From Asterias amurensis (Eukaryota; Echinodermata; Asteroidea; Forcipulatida; Asteriidae): DNA of 64,000 bases. Positions within the stretch are counted from its first letter, which is position 1. The number at the start of each line of letters is the position of its first letter. Shown here piece by piece: positions 29,060 to 39,600 of the stretch. The stretch covers positions 4,438,001 through 4,502,000 of the forward strand of contig NC_092665.1 in the NCBI RefSeq assembly GCF_032118995.1. Reading direction: 5' to 3'. Position numbers and translations under genes: made by a program. The notes under the pieces were generated by a model. The model had not been told where the DNA came from, made no database searches, and saw only the letters and a list, made by a program, of their open reading frames with translations.

Positions 29060-30244
29060 TTACATGTCTGATATGATGTTATACACGGGAACGTCTAAGT
29101 TGTTTTCATGTGTTTCCGGAATATCAATAAGGACATCATCGCCTTCCCTACGTGGCCACTGCCTTGGGTTATAAATCTCAAAATCAAGAATATGGAACGG
29201 AGGAGTTGATCGTCGTGACGTCAGATCTTCCTCATCCGAGCATTTTGTGACGTCATTGGGGTGAGTTTTACCGGAACGGAACGCAAGCAGAACACACATT
29301 GCTGTTAGCGAGAAGGCTAGGATGACTATTGAAGATGCTAAGCCAGCTACGAGGAATGTTTGAGGGGTTGTTTCTAATTTTGCTCCTATGGTAGACCCTA
29401 TGGTAGGTGTAACGTTACGGCCAGCGACTTGAATGGAGGTTAGACTACTCTCCGTGACGTGTGGAGTTGTACGGATTGATGTCGTTGCTGGGGAAGATGT
29501 AGTCTTTATAAGTGGCGGATAGATGACCAACTGACCAATCGTACAGCTTTTCTGACGCAATGGGAAATAATAAGGAGATGTGACTATACATTCAAATGAT
29601 ACACCGTCATCTTCAGCACTCACTGTTATGTCAGCTTCTCTACTTAGTAACTTATCTGTTTCTAAGGCAACGAAGATTCCAGTTACGTTTGCTGACTTTT
29701 TCATAACCGTGAGTATAACGTTTGGATAGCCAGGGGTTGATGAGCAGCTTAAATGAAGGAGTTCATTTAGTGCTACTATGCGTGGTCCATTTGGTGTACA
29801 TATTGGAGATTCGTCCGGGAAATGTGGAATAGATAAGGAAATATTGTCTGAATCTAGTACCATACTTCCTCCTGTGTGGAGGAAAACCTTCAAGTTGCAA
29901 GCGTAGACGTCAGTGTCGCTCAGAGTAACTTGAGAAAGCGTCATATGTTGAGATAAAGTCCCAATCCTTGAATCATAAGGGAGTGTTCTGACATTGTATT
30001 TCGGGTCGTAAGATGTACCGTTCCATACTAACGTCTTAGATGGTCTCCTCCACTCGACGATAAAACCAGTTAGTCCAGGTAGATTGAGGCCAGTGACGTC
30101 ACATTGTAGTTCAACAGCGCCCCCTTCTTGTATCTCACGCTCTACAGTGTTGATTTGTATTGTCACTGTAGGGTTTATAAGAGTCTGTGCTTTGCAGATA
30201 CAAACACAAAGGATACTGAGAACAAGCTTCATGGTTACTGTCAT
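29060..30244 (-). CDS. divergent IgSF membrane receptor of the same family, no ITIM
   Basis: 394 residues from the ATG at 30244 (a second ATG at 30232 is equally possible), in one exon. Signal peptide about 1-19 (MKLVLSILCVCICKAQ). Ig domain 1 has Cys48 and Cys116 (DTDVYAC). Ig domain 2 has Cys167 and Cys219 (DGVSFEC), with the family's extra pair Cys149 in PICTPNGP and Cys234 in CTIGQLV. A Thr-rich stalk is followed by a membrane helix about 297-321. The tail is short (about 72 residues), acidic, and has only two tyrosines, Y358 (EIYNPR) and Y388 (VYNII). Neither is an ITIM; YNII could be an endocytic YxxPhi signal. The frame is open 47 codons further upstream, but that part overlaps a duplicated 5' flank and would bury the signal peptide. 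Role unknown; perhaps a non-inhibitory partner of the array's receptors. Confidence 0.85.
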   Translation of the reverse strand: MTVTMKLVLSILCVCICKAQTLINPTVTIQINTVEREIQEGGAVELQCDVTGLNLPGLTGFIVEWRRPSKTLVWNGTSYDPKYNVRTLPYDSRIGTLSQHMTLSQVTLSDTDVYACNLKVFLHTGGSMVLDSDNISLSIPHFPDESPICTPNGPRIVALNELLHLSCSSTPGYPNVILTVMKKSANVTGIFVALETDKLLSREADITVSAEDDGVSFECIVTSPYYFPLRQKSCTIGQLVIYPPLIKTTSSPATTSIRTTPHVTESSLTSIQVAGRNVTPTIGSTIGAKLETTPQTFLVAGLASSIVILAFSLTAMCVLLAFRSGKTHPNDVTKCSDEEDLTSRRSTPPFHILDFEIYNPRQWPRREGDDVLIDIPETHENNLDVPVYNIISDM

Positions 30245-30257
30245 ACTGAAGAATATC

Positions 30258-30545
30258 AACGTTGGTTTTCGAGAAAACCGAACAGCCAGTTCAATAAAAG
30301 CTGGTTCCTTTATTTGCTGATAATATGCGTGTCGAACTTCTCGAAATGTACAAATCGTTGAGGTTGTTGAAGTTCTGCATACCATAGATCACAATGTTGG
30401 TTCTCCCAAAACCGAACATCCAGTTCAGGCTAAGCCGAATCCTTTATGGTGGTCGTTGATTAAATCGTAATACGTTTGCGTGTCAAACTTCTCGAATTGC
30501 ACAAATCGTTGTGGCAAAGTTGATATTCTGCAAACCTCATAGATC
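30258..30545. repeat. imperfect tandem duplication in the 5' region of the divergent receptor
   Basis: Two units of about 135-150 bp. CGTGTCGAACTTCTCGAAATG (30330) is matched by CGTGTCAAACTTCTCGAATTG (30479), and AAAACCGAACAGCCAGTTCA (30275) by AAAACCGAACATCCAGTTCA (30408). Confidence 0.7.
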
Positions 30546-31268
30546 CTCACGGAGAATATCAGTACTGAAACATAGTTATTCATCAAAATATTGTTTTTTT
30601 GTTTAAGTTCTGGTCAGTTTCGGATTTGTGTTTTTGAAAAAGAAGCTGTCCGAGTTATCAAAAATCGTCGAGACATTCCGAGAGCGAAAGATCCATGTGT
30701 GTGAACTCAGCGTTTCTGATTTACGTGATGAACAAAAACTGAAGTAAAAGGAACTCGTCCTTGTATATCAATCAAGGTGGTGTTATTTTAACGTTCAGTA
30801 GACCTGGTAGATTGAAAGAAGATATTTAGCCCACTGCTAAATTAACAAATCGCCCATTGTTAATACTGCACGGTACATTTGGTAATAATAAACAGAGTGG
30901 GAATGACATTGTGGGAAACGGTCGAATCGTCTTCTATCTGTTACTGCCCACAGAAGGGCACAGGTCACGTGGTAAACCGGTTCACAGCAAACAATGAGAA
31001 ATGTTTTGCAAATAATTACAAATTACTTAGGATTAGGGAACTTTTTCTACAGAAGACGATCAGAGACGATCGAAAAGTCGAGTTGAAAACTACGGTTCTT
31101 TTCAGAACCGCACCAAATTATCATTACAGTCACGGTGTTACTGTAAACCTTTTTATTTTGTACAAATTATTTGTAAGTGCTTTTTGCGCTGATTTATTCC
31201 CTATGTAGGCGTATTTTAAGCCAGTGAATATTACTCTGACCACTCTATCACAGAGTAAAAAATAACCT
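30546..31268. other. intergenic, no gene recognised
   Basis: No supported frame. 31070-31170 holds GAGTTGAAAACTACGG and CACGGTGTTACTGTAAACC, pieces of the dispersed hairpin repeat. Confidence 0.35.
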
Positions 31269-31417
31269 GGGGTCGATTTCACAAAGAGTTAGGACTAGTC
31301 CTAACTTAGGACTAGTCGTAGGAGATATACACATTGCATGGATAGTCCTAAGTTAGGACGAGTAACTGGTCCTAACTCGAGTTAAGACTGGTCCTAACTC
31401 TTTGTGAAATCCACCCC
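31269..31417. mobile_element. MITE family E (GGGGTCGATTTCACAAAGAG ends)
   Basis: Ends GGGTCGATTTCACAAAGAG and CTTTGTGAAATCCACCCC are inverted. The interior is built from repeated and inverted AGTCCTAACTTAGGAC words. Second copy at 38714-38841; decayed copy near 3295-3440. Confidence 0.8.
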
Positions 31418-31952
31418 AGCTGTGCATTTAACTTACGGAGCCGGTGTCCGCGGGAATTCTGTCCACCTGAGATTCTGTTCCCCCTCATGGAAAATTAACG
31501 TTGGCTGTATATGAGGATGCTTCAAAAGAGGGCGTTATCAGAGGAAGTTTGTACACAATTTGCCATAACAACGGGGGACCGAATCTCCGGGGGACAGAAT
31601 CTCTTCGCTCGGCCCCAGCGGCCAGTCTATCCAGGACCGCTGGGATGGGCTAATCGCTTGCACAGATTCTTGTTCAGGAAGTACGTCATGCGTACAGTGC
31701 ATAGAAATATGGTGCAGTGTGAGTGTGATGCATGATGGGACTGCGCATTATTAAACCAATGACATTACATTATACATTTGCCCATACCAGCGCCTTTGGT
31801 TAAAGCAAGGCGCTGGGGACGAGCGAACAGAACCTCCTGCCACACTGGTCTAAGGTAAATCTGTAAGTTAATGTGGGCTGGGGGAGGAGGATTAAAATGA
31901 GGGGGGCTATCAGAAGACGTTTTTGTACACTGTTCACTGTATAGTGGTGTGT

Positions 31953-32024
31953 CGGGGGGGGGGGGGGGGGGGGGACACACACAGAATCTCCGGGAGAGAA
32001 TCTCGCCCCCCCCCCCCCCCCCCA
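31953..32024. repeat. poly-G then poly-C tracts able to pair
   Basis: A run of more than 20 G at about 31954-31974 and a run of about 17 C at 32006-32022 surround GAATCTCCGGGAGAGAATCTC. The two could form a hairpin, or the G run a quadruplex. Run lengths may be unreliable. Confidence 0.6.
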
Positions 32025-33109
32025 CATGCACACACCTTAAAGGTTATGTGAATCATTTGGTTGTGTTTTGAGTGAACGAAATAATAACTCGATGGAACGA
32101 AATAACTGTGTTTATTAAATTTATTTATTTTACTTTGTAAATTTGCTTAGGGGCCCTGTACCTAAAATGGCTATAGAAGTGTTCTGCGTGCACGTTTGGT
32201 TCCATTGGTTTATACAATAGAGCAAGGGCTATTATCTACTCGTTCAGCTCTGTGGTTGCCGTGCAGCCACGCGTAGTCTCCCTTTCTAGTCGCTTGGGAT
32301 TGCCTAGCACTACGAAGCTATCCAAACAACGAAGGTCTTGACAAGAGGCTAACGGTTGCTGAATAGGAACTATTGTCAATGCACAACCATTTATACTGTT
32401 GGAATGTGGTGGTATGGTTCGGGCTGGTCAGGTTTTCAGAAGGGCAATTGTATGTGTACCTTCATGCAATTCATTTCAATCACAATGCAGTTTGTTGGCA
32501 TTAAAAAGACACCCTGTAGTCAATTTACACTTAGGCATACACCTCGTTTGGTTTAAACGGTAAGCATCTATAGTTGCAACAAGAAGGTCAGACTTCCTTT
32601 TAAAGCGTTAACGAAGTTGTGGTTTTCTAGTCTACTGCTACGGAGTTGAGTGTTTTCCACTTGATTATTGATACATGTACATGTATTTATCTCACTTTAT
32701 AGTTGGATGTGAAGGAGGTTTTAATGTGTTGGGAACGGCATCCTTCGAGGCATTGGCGGAACTTAAGGTGACTTTGGGAAGGCGTATCCAACATTGACGG
32801 GATGGTTGCACTGGGAAAGGTAAAAGAACATCCATTTCATATCTATATTATTTTCTATTTTAGTATTTCCATATCGACTATACTCTGCGTCTCTTTTATT
32901 CCTGTTGGACCACGTCGTCGGCACAGTACTGTATCATGACAATCCTAAGGACACCATGGCATTTTCTCCTTGGTATTAAAAGAGCACCCTGTGTGGAAAT
33001 TGTCAACTGTCTGCAGCATTTCAAGGGCACCAAGGCAAAGACCAGGAGGCATTGAGGCAATCGCCTTCGTTGCCTTCGTGAAGTTTCAGGCGTGACATGA
33101 CTGTATAAT

Positions 33110-33215
33110 TATCAGTCTCCTGACGATGACTAGAGCATGCTAATCGAAACGTTGAGACCACTTTTAAATTCAGACTTCTCAGTTCTGAAAAGAACTGTAC
33201 TACTTTTTTTAAACT
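33110..33215 (+). repeat. dispersed hairpin repeat with GAAACGT, possibly Penelope-like
   Basis: CTGACGATGACTAGAGCATG is followed by CTAATCGAAACGTTGAGACC. A 6-bp stem (one mismatch) closes on AGCATG and is followed by GAAAC. The layout recalls hammerhead ribozymes of Penelope-like elements, but one extra base lies between the CTGANGA core and the stem, so this is weak. Confidence 0.3.
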
Positions 33216-33285
33216 ATTACCCGGGCGGATGGTAAAGAAAATAGGTTGGGACTTATGGAGTGCATTCTTAACATTTTAATCCCAA

Positions 33286-33560
33286 ATAGAGATAATTGGT
33301 AATAGAGAAATCTATATTATTATCAGTAGAGACATCTCTATTATTATCAATAGAGATATCTCTATTATAGTCAATAGAGATATCTCTTTTATTATCAATA
33401 GAGATATCTCTATTAAATTAATTAATATACATATCTCTTTTAAATTAATTAATAGAGATATCTCTATTCCGGTTTAATGCACCGTGACAACGAATGGTTT
33501 AATGCACCGTGTCTATGAATGGATCTCTATTAGTAGAATATCTCTATTTGGGATTGTACT
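33286..33560. repeat. palindromic satellite (AATAGAGATATCTCTATT)
   Basis: Eight or so imperfect tandem units of about 30 bp, each with the self-complementary AATAGAGATATCTCTATT, interrupted once by GGTTTAATGCACCGTG repeated twice (about 33472 and 33499). Confidence 0.8.
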
Positions 33561-33584
33561 TCATACAGTTCTCTAAGAACAAAC

Positions 33585-33725
33585 TCTACCTGGCAAGTAG
33601 ATACACACATGGTGTTACTGCAAACCGAATATAAAGCAAGACAGTTCTCGATGAACACCTGGCAAGTAGATACACACATGGTGTTACCGCAAACCAAATA
33701 TATATATCATAGCGAAAGAGAGGTT
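33585..33725. repeat. two direct repeats of about 75 bp
   Basis: CTGGCAAGTAGATACACACA and TGGTGTTAC.GCAAACC occur at about 33590 and 33660. An inverted relative lies at 46705-46760. Confidence 0.7.
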
Positions 33726-33759
33726 TAGTAACACCATGTGAATATCTCTTTTTTGGTAG

Positions 33760-34107
33760 TGTAATGCACACTGTCCACTGAGTCTTCTCACCTGGTGTAT
33801 CCATGCATAAACAAACCTGTGAAGATTTGAGGTCAATTATTAGTAGTCGAAGTAGCGAGAGAATAATGGAAGAAAAAACGCCCCCGTTGCACAAGTTGTG
33901 TTTTTTGATGCTTGATTAAAAAAAAAATCAAGTTCAAATATTTTTGTGATAAAATACTTCTTTCTTAAAAACTACGTTACTTTAGAGGGAGCTTTTTCTC
34001 ACAATGTGTTATACTATCAACAGCTCTCGATTACCCTTTACCGAGTATGGTTTTATGCTTATAATTAGTTCGAGTAATTATAACCTACAGTATCCAGTGT
34101 CTTTAAC
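33760..34107. mobile_element. MITE family A copy, eroded
   Basis: The interior is typical (CACAATGTGTTATACTATCAA), ending TATCCAGTGTCTTTAA. The left end is degraded. Confidence 0.6.
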
Positions 34108-34798
34108 AACTCAACGTTTTGATCAGTAGCTCCCCCTGATCGTCTCCCTATATCTACGGCCTTCTGATTGTCTTCTATAGTAACAGTAACGAAAACCTAT
34201 ACGGAACACCTATTTAACGTTAAACCATCGTTGTACTTGTCAACAGTTTTCTTGACTATAATTTCCCCAGATATTTTCAGATTATCACAAACATGCGATT
34301 TAAAAATGAAAATAGTTTGAGGTTTTCGGATAAGACAATACCGGTAACAGAGTATAAACAAAACGAGTAAGTCTGGGAAAACAAGGAAGGTGGCCGTGGT
34401 AGCACTTAAAGACTAAATAGTTACCAGAAAAAAACTTCTTGTATCTGATGAATATTCAGATTTAGAACTTGAAGTCTCGAAATCAAGCATCTGAAAGCAC
34501 ACGACTTCGTGTAAAAGGGTGTTTTTTCTTTCATTATTATCTCGCAACTTCGACGACCAACTGAGCTCAAATGTTCACAGGTTTGTTGTTTTATGCATAT
34601 GTTGAGATCCACCAGTGAGAAGACTGGTCTTTGACAATTACCAACAGGGAAAACCACGCAAAAGGGAAAACCACGCAATATATAGGCATGTTTGTATGGC
34701 TCATTAAATTCTTCTTTTAAAATATCTTTCTAACCATCATGCGTTCATTAACAAACAGTTTCAAACGCACTTGATGGACCAACACGCCCGGTCTACTA
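34108..34798. other. repeat fragments, no gene
   Basis: 34108-34160 carries the hairpin repeat (minus strand). 34430-34650 is a partial MITE A. 34650-34800 is a partial right arm of foldback family B. Confidence 0.45.
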
Positions 34799-35187
34799 TT
34801 AAAGGAACACGTTGCCTTGGATCGGACGATCGAGTTGGTCAAAACAAAAGCGTTTGTAACCGTTTTTTATAAAATGCATATGGTTGGAAAGATGTTTTAA
34901 AAGTAGAATACAATGATCCACACAAGTTTGCCTCGAAATTGCGTGGTTTTCCTTCTACTGTGCGAACTAACATGGTCGGCCATTTATGGGAGTCAAAATT
35001 TTGACCCCCATAAATGGCCGACGTGTTAGTCGACAAGGTAAAAGGAAAACCACGCAATTTCGAGGCATGTTTGTGTGGATCATTGTATTCTACTTTTACA
35101 ACATTTTTCTACCCATATGCATTTTATAAAAAACGGTTACAAACGCTTTTCAAAGACCAACTCGACCGATCCAAGGCAACGTGTTCC
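34799..35187. mobile_element. foldback MITE family B, second copy
   Basis: TTAAAGGAACACGTTGCC at the left and GGCAACGTGTTCC at the right, with the same central palindrome (GGCCATTTATGGGAGTC and its complement near 34975-35025) as at 4493-4876. Confidence 0.85.
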
Positions 35188-36672
35188 AAGGCAACGTGTC
35201 CACTCGACCACCCCGAGATTACAGTCAAATGCTCGCTGGATCTGTATCTGTATCCGACTTCTGAAGTCATTTTGAGTTATGGTGGGCAGTAACACTGTAA
35301 GGTTTTAGTAAATATGTCTACTGTTTACACCAAAACCAAACATTTTACTCCAATTATATAGTGGTCACCACATCTCAAAAAGGCCACAAAAAACATGTTC
35401 AGAGCAAATCGAAGGGATATTTTGTGTGTATGTGGGGGAAATTGGCGGCTGTATTCTTCAGTGTATCCGCATTGTTGCATATCGATTATATGTTTAAGCA
35501 TGGAGGTAGAAATAGAGTGAATCATGCCGTGAATTTATAAGAAGGCCATATGAAATTGCAAGGTTGTAGAATAATACTCTTTTATAACGAGTGGCTTTCG
35601 TTTGGCATAACAGTCCCTTGATTTCAACCTGTTTGTTTGTCATGCCTATTGCTCGCTTCGGTATTGGTGGCCGCTCCCATTGTGTCTTCAGTGTGTACAC
35701 AATCACTTGCTAACCCATAATACCACTACTGGTCTGGAACGAACCAACGTTTTTTATAGAGTTTTTTCAGGGACTGCTTTTGATGGAACATTTGCAATTC
35801 ACTGTCTAGGCTCTGCCACAGGCTTATGCTGATAGATTACATGGCGCGAGATGTAAGCCCGTTTAAAGCAATTTGACACTTTCGGAACAGAAAAAAAAAA
35901 AAAAAAAAAAAATCACAGATTTACAAATAACCTACTGGGTTTACAGAAGACTTCACTTGAAATATTATTCCACGAAATGCTTTACTTTTTGAGAAAACAT
36001 TAAAACAATTATCAATTCTCGATATCGAGAACTACGGATTTACACCTTTAAATTAAAGAACAAGTAAAAAATAAAAAGGCCGTCATCCTCCTCTTTTTGG
36101 AAAAACCTGGACGATTAACTAATATTTTTTTCTTGGCTTAATATATCACCATGATTTTGATTCTAACATATTTTTGGTCGTTTAAAACATCTCTCCTCCC
36201 CAACCAGAGAGAGTGTCCAGAGTAGGGATTACTCGAAATGCAAAACAATATTCAACTCTTCCTATGAGAACATCCTGTTTTAAGAACAGTCCAGTCCCTT
36301 ATTTTATATATATATATACATATTTTAGTTGTTGTTTTGATAATTTTGTCAAAATTTTCTATTTTAAATATATTTTTATGTTTCACACATGTACAGTCAC
36401 ATGCAATTGACCCTTGGGCCACGGTTTGTGGTTTTAATAAAAAAAAAAAAAAAAGGCTACTGAAGACTTGGCAACGCACTATGTGAAATTAAAATGTGTG
36501 TGTATTCTTTAATTGTTTCTTATCCAGATAGTGAACTTAATATGGAACATCGCATGCTGTAACAACCCGGAGTTCTAACGAAAGCATTGATATTGACAAA
36601 ACACCAACGACAAGAGTTTCTCAGGTGTTCAGACTTCATTTGTAAGGAAGAACAGCAGCGTCGCCTTATACA
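35188..36672. other. upstream region of the transporter gene, no other gene
   Basis: Contains a partial MITE D (35862-36053) and A-rich runs (35890-35912, 36438-36455). The last 100-150 bp before 36673 should be 5' UTR of the transporter. No clear core promoter motif was recognised. Confidence 0.4.
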
Positions 36673-39600
36673 ATGGCGTGCAGTAATGTCATTAGGAATT
36701 TATGTCGCCTTAAGACTATGGACTTGAGCACAGATGAAACTAAACTGAAGAAATGTCTGTCATGTCTTGATCTGACGTTGATGGGTGTCTCTGGTATGGT
36801 TGGTGTTACTCTGTATGTCTTAACTGGAGTTGTGGCAAAGGAAATTGCTGGACCATCCATGGTTCTATCTCTAGTTTTCGGTTGTTTAGCCGCCATGTTG
36901 GCTGCGTTATGTTATGCTGAATTGGGAAGTATCTTCACTAAAACAGGCTCGGCATATTTATTCACCTACTCCATTATTGGCGAGTTTCCAGCCTTCTTAG
37001 TTGGTTGGAGTGTATTACTGGAATATATCTTGAGTACTGCAGTTGTTGCTAGCGGCTGGTCGGGATATTTAAATTCGTTGACAAATCATAAAATATCTAA
37101 CTTCATTGTTGAAGTGTTGATGGGTGGAGAAACATGGAACTCATCCTTTGTGACTGAAGTTCCTGATATAGTTGGTGGCCTCGTTACGCTACTAATTTTA
37201 CTTGTCGTTGGAATAGGAACTGGCTTAAGTTCTACTGTTAACAATGTCTTGTTAATGCTTAATATCGGCATAGTTGCCTTTATAAGTGTTGGTGGTCTCA
37301 TCTTTGCAGATGGAAACAACTGGACGGAGAGGGGTTTCTTCCCTTTCGGATTTGGTGGAACAATGTCTGGTGCTGCGATTTTATTTATCGGTTATGTTGG
37401 TTTTGATATAATTGCGGTCTCTTCAGAAGAAGCTATTGATAGTCACAAAAGCGTACCACGAGCTATCATTGGATCTCTCGTCATTGTAGCAATTATATAC
37501 ACCGTTGTAGCCGTTAGTTTAACCCTAGCTGTACCGTTCTACGAAATCGACATCACTGCCGTACTATCAACGCCATTTGTTAAGCATAACTTGATATGGG
37601 CCAAGTACGTTGTTGATATTGGTGCATTGTGTTCTATGGGAGCTTGTTTAGTACCATCAGCCTATGCAATGCCAAGAATAACATACGCTATGGGAGTTGA
37701 TGGTCTACTCTTCAAGTTGTTCACCACGGTACACCCTACGACTCAGACACCACTTGTAGGAACACTTTGCATAGGGGCATTCGCAACTTTTCTTGTGGTT
37801 TTCTTCGATCTGTCCACCCTGTCCAATGTGCTTTCCATCGGGACACTAGTTGCGTTCAACATGGTCGCAGTGTGCGTCATGTTTCTACGATACCAGAAAA
37901 CTAGTCTCACTCGTCATATCCTTCAACATAATACTATGACGTCATCACAAGATGGCGACGCGGATGATGAAGATAATGATGAGAAAACAACCCGTTTCCT
38001 TGACAACCACGACAACGATCAACCAGTCACAGGAGGAGTATTAAAACCCAGATTTCAGTTCCTTACAACCATGAATAGCTACCCACCTTGCATTGTTCCG
38101 AGTGTATGTATTGTGACTTCTACATGCCTTACAGTACTCTTGGTGGCCATTTGTGTGGTCTTCATGGATGACATCAAAGCAGGAGAATGGTGGGTCATTC
38201 TACTCGTCATAGTACTCACCGTCTCAACTCTCTTGACATTTATCCCCATCACTCTCCATGAGCAAGTTAACATTGGATCGCCATTTAAGGTACGTAAAAT
38301 ATTGCTAGATTCCAGTCGTCTTTAAAGGCAGTGAAAACTATTGGTAATTACTCAAAATAATTATGAGCATAAAACCTTTCTTGGTGACAAGTACTGGGGA
38401 GAGGTTGGTGGTATAAAACATTGTGAGAAACAGCTCCCTCTGAAGTGCCATAGTTTTGGAGAAATAAGTAATTTTCCACGAATTTGATTTCGAGACCTCA
38501 AGTTTAGAACTTGGGGTCTCGAAATCAACCATCTAAACGCACACAACTTCGTGTGACAAGGGTGTTTTCTTCTTTCATTATTATCTCGCAACTTTGATGA
38601 CCGATTGAGCTCAAATTTTCACAGGTTTGTTATTTTATGCATATGTTGAGATGCACCAGCTGTGAAGGCTAGTCTTTGACAATTACCAATAGTGTCCACT
38701 GCCTTTAAGACACGGGGGTCGATTTCACAAAGAGTTAGGAGGACTAGTCCTAGGAGATATACAAAATGTATGCGTAGACCTAAGTTAGGATGAGTAACTC
38801 GTCCATAACTCAAGATAAGACTCTTTGTGAAATCGACCCCTGGACTCATTTGGTAATATTGTCAAAGACCAGTCTTCTCACTTGCTGTATCTCAACGAAT
38901 GCACAAAATAACAAACCTGTGAAAATTTGAACTCAATTGGTCGTCCAAGTTGCGAGATAATAATGGAAGAAAAAACGGTGTTGTGTGCATTCAGATGCTT
39001 GATTTCGGGACCTCAAAATCTAATTGTCTCAAAATCAAATTCAAACTTTTTAGTGGAAAATTAGTACGTTACTTCAGAGGGAGCCGTATAATATCGATAG
39101 CTCCCAATTGCTCGTTACCAAGTACCTTTTGTTATCAATAATTTTTTTCAGTAATTATACCAACGCTGTTGGTAATTACTTGAAGTATCTGTTAGCATAA
39201 TCACACTAACTGAGAAACGAGCAATGGAGAGCCGTTGATAGTATAAAACATTGAGAAACGGCTCCCTCTGAAGTGACATAGTTTTGAGAAAGAGATAACT
39301 TCGAAACGTCGAGTTGAAATCGACGGTTCTTTTCAGAATCACCCAAACTCACTTAGAGATTGATGTATATAATAATTCCACCAAATCCAACTTAGGTAAT
39401 GTATCATTAAAATAATAAAAGACTTTTAAAAGCACACAAAGTACACAAAGTATTTCAACAAGGATATATATATATATTTTTTCCATTTTTCTCTTGCGAA
39501 TTCAATGACCAATATTGAACCCAAATTCTCACAGGTTTGATATGTTATGCACATGATGATACACCAAGTGAGAATACTTGTCTTTGACAATTTACCAAAC

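Larger units (their letters stand above)
31418..33240. other. repeat-rich intergenic DNA, no gene
   Basis: 31435-32035 has scattered AGAATCTCCGGG / GAGATTCTGTTCC words and long G and C runs. 32995-33095 holds a piece of the CAAGGCA / GGCAATCGCC type repeat also seen at 62541-62813. No protein-coding frame is convincing. Confidence 0.35.

Noticed and set aside
30245-30385. 47-residue N-terminal extension of the divergent receptor
   Set aside because: Would place residues before a good signal peptide and lies in a duplicated non-coding segment.
38290-38325. read-through C-terminus of the transporter's first exon
   Set aside because: A consensus donor at 38290 and two downstream in-frame exons restore the family's last helices.
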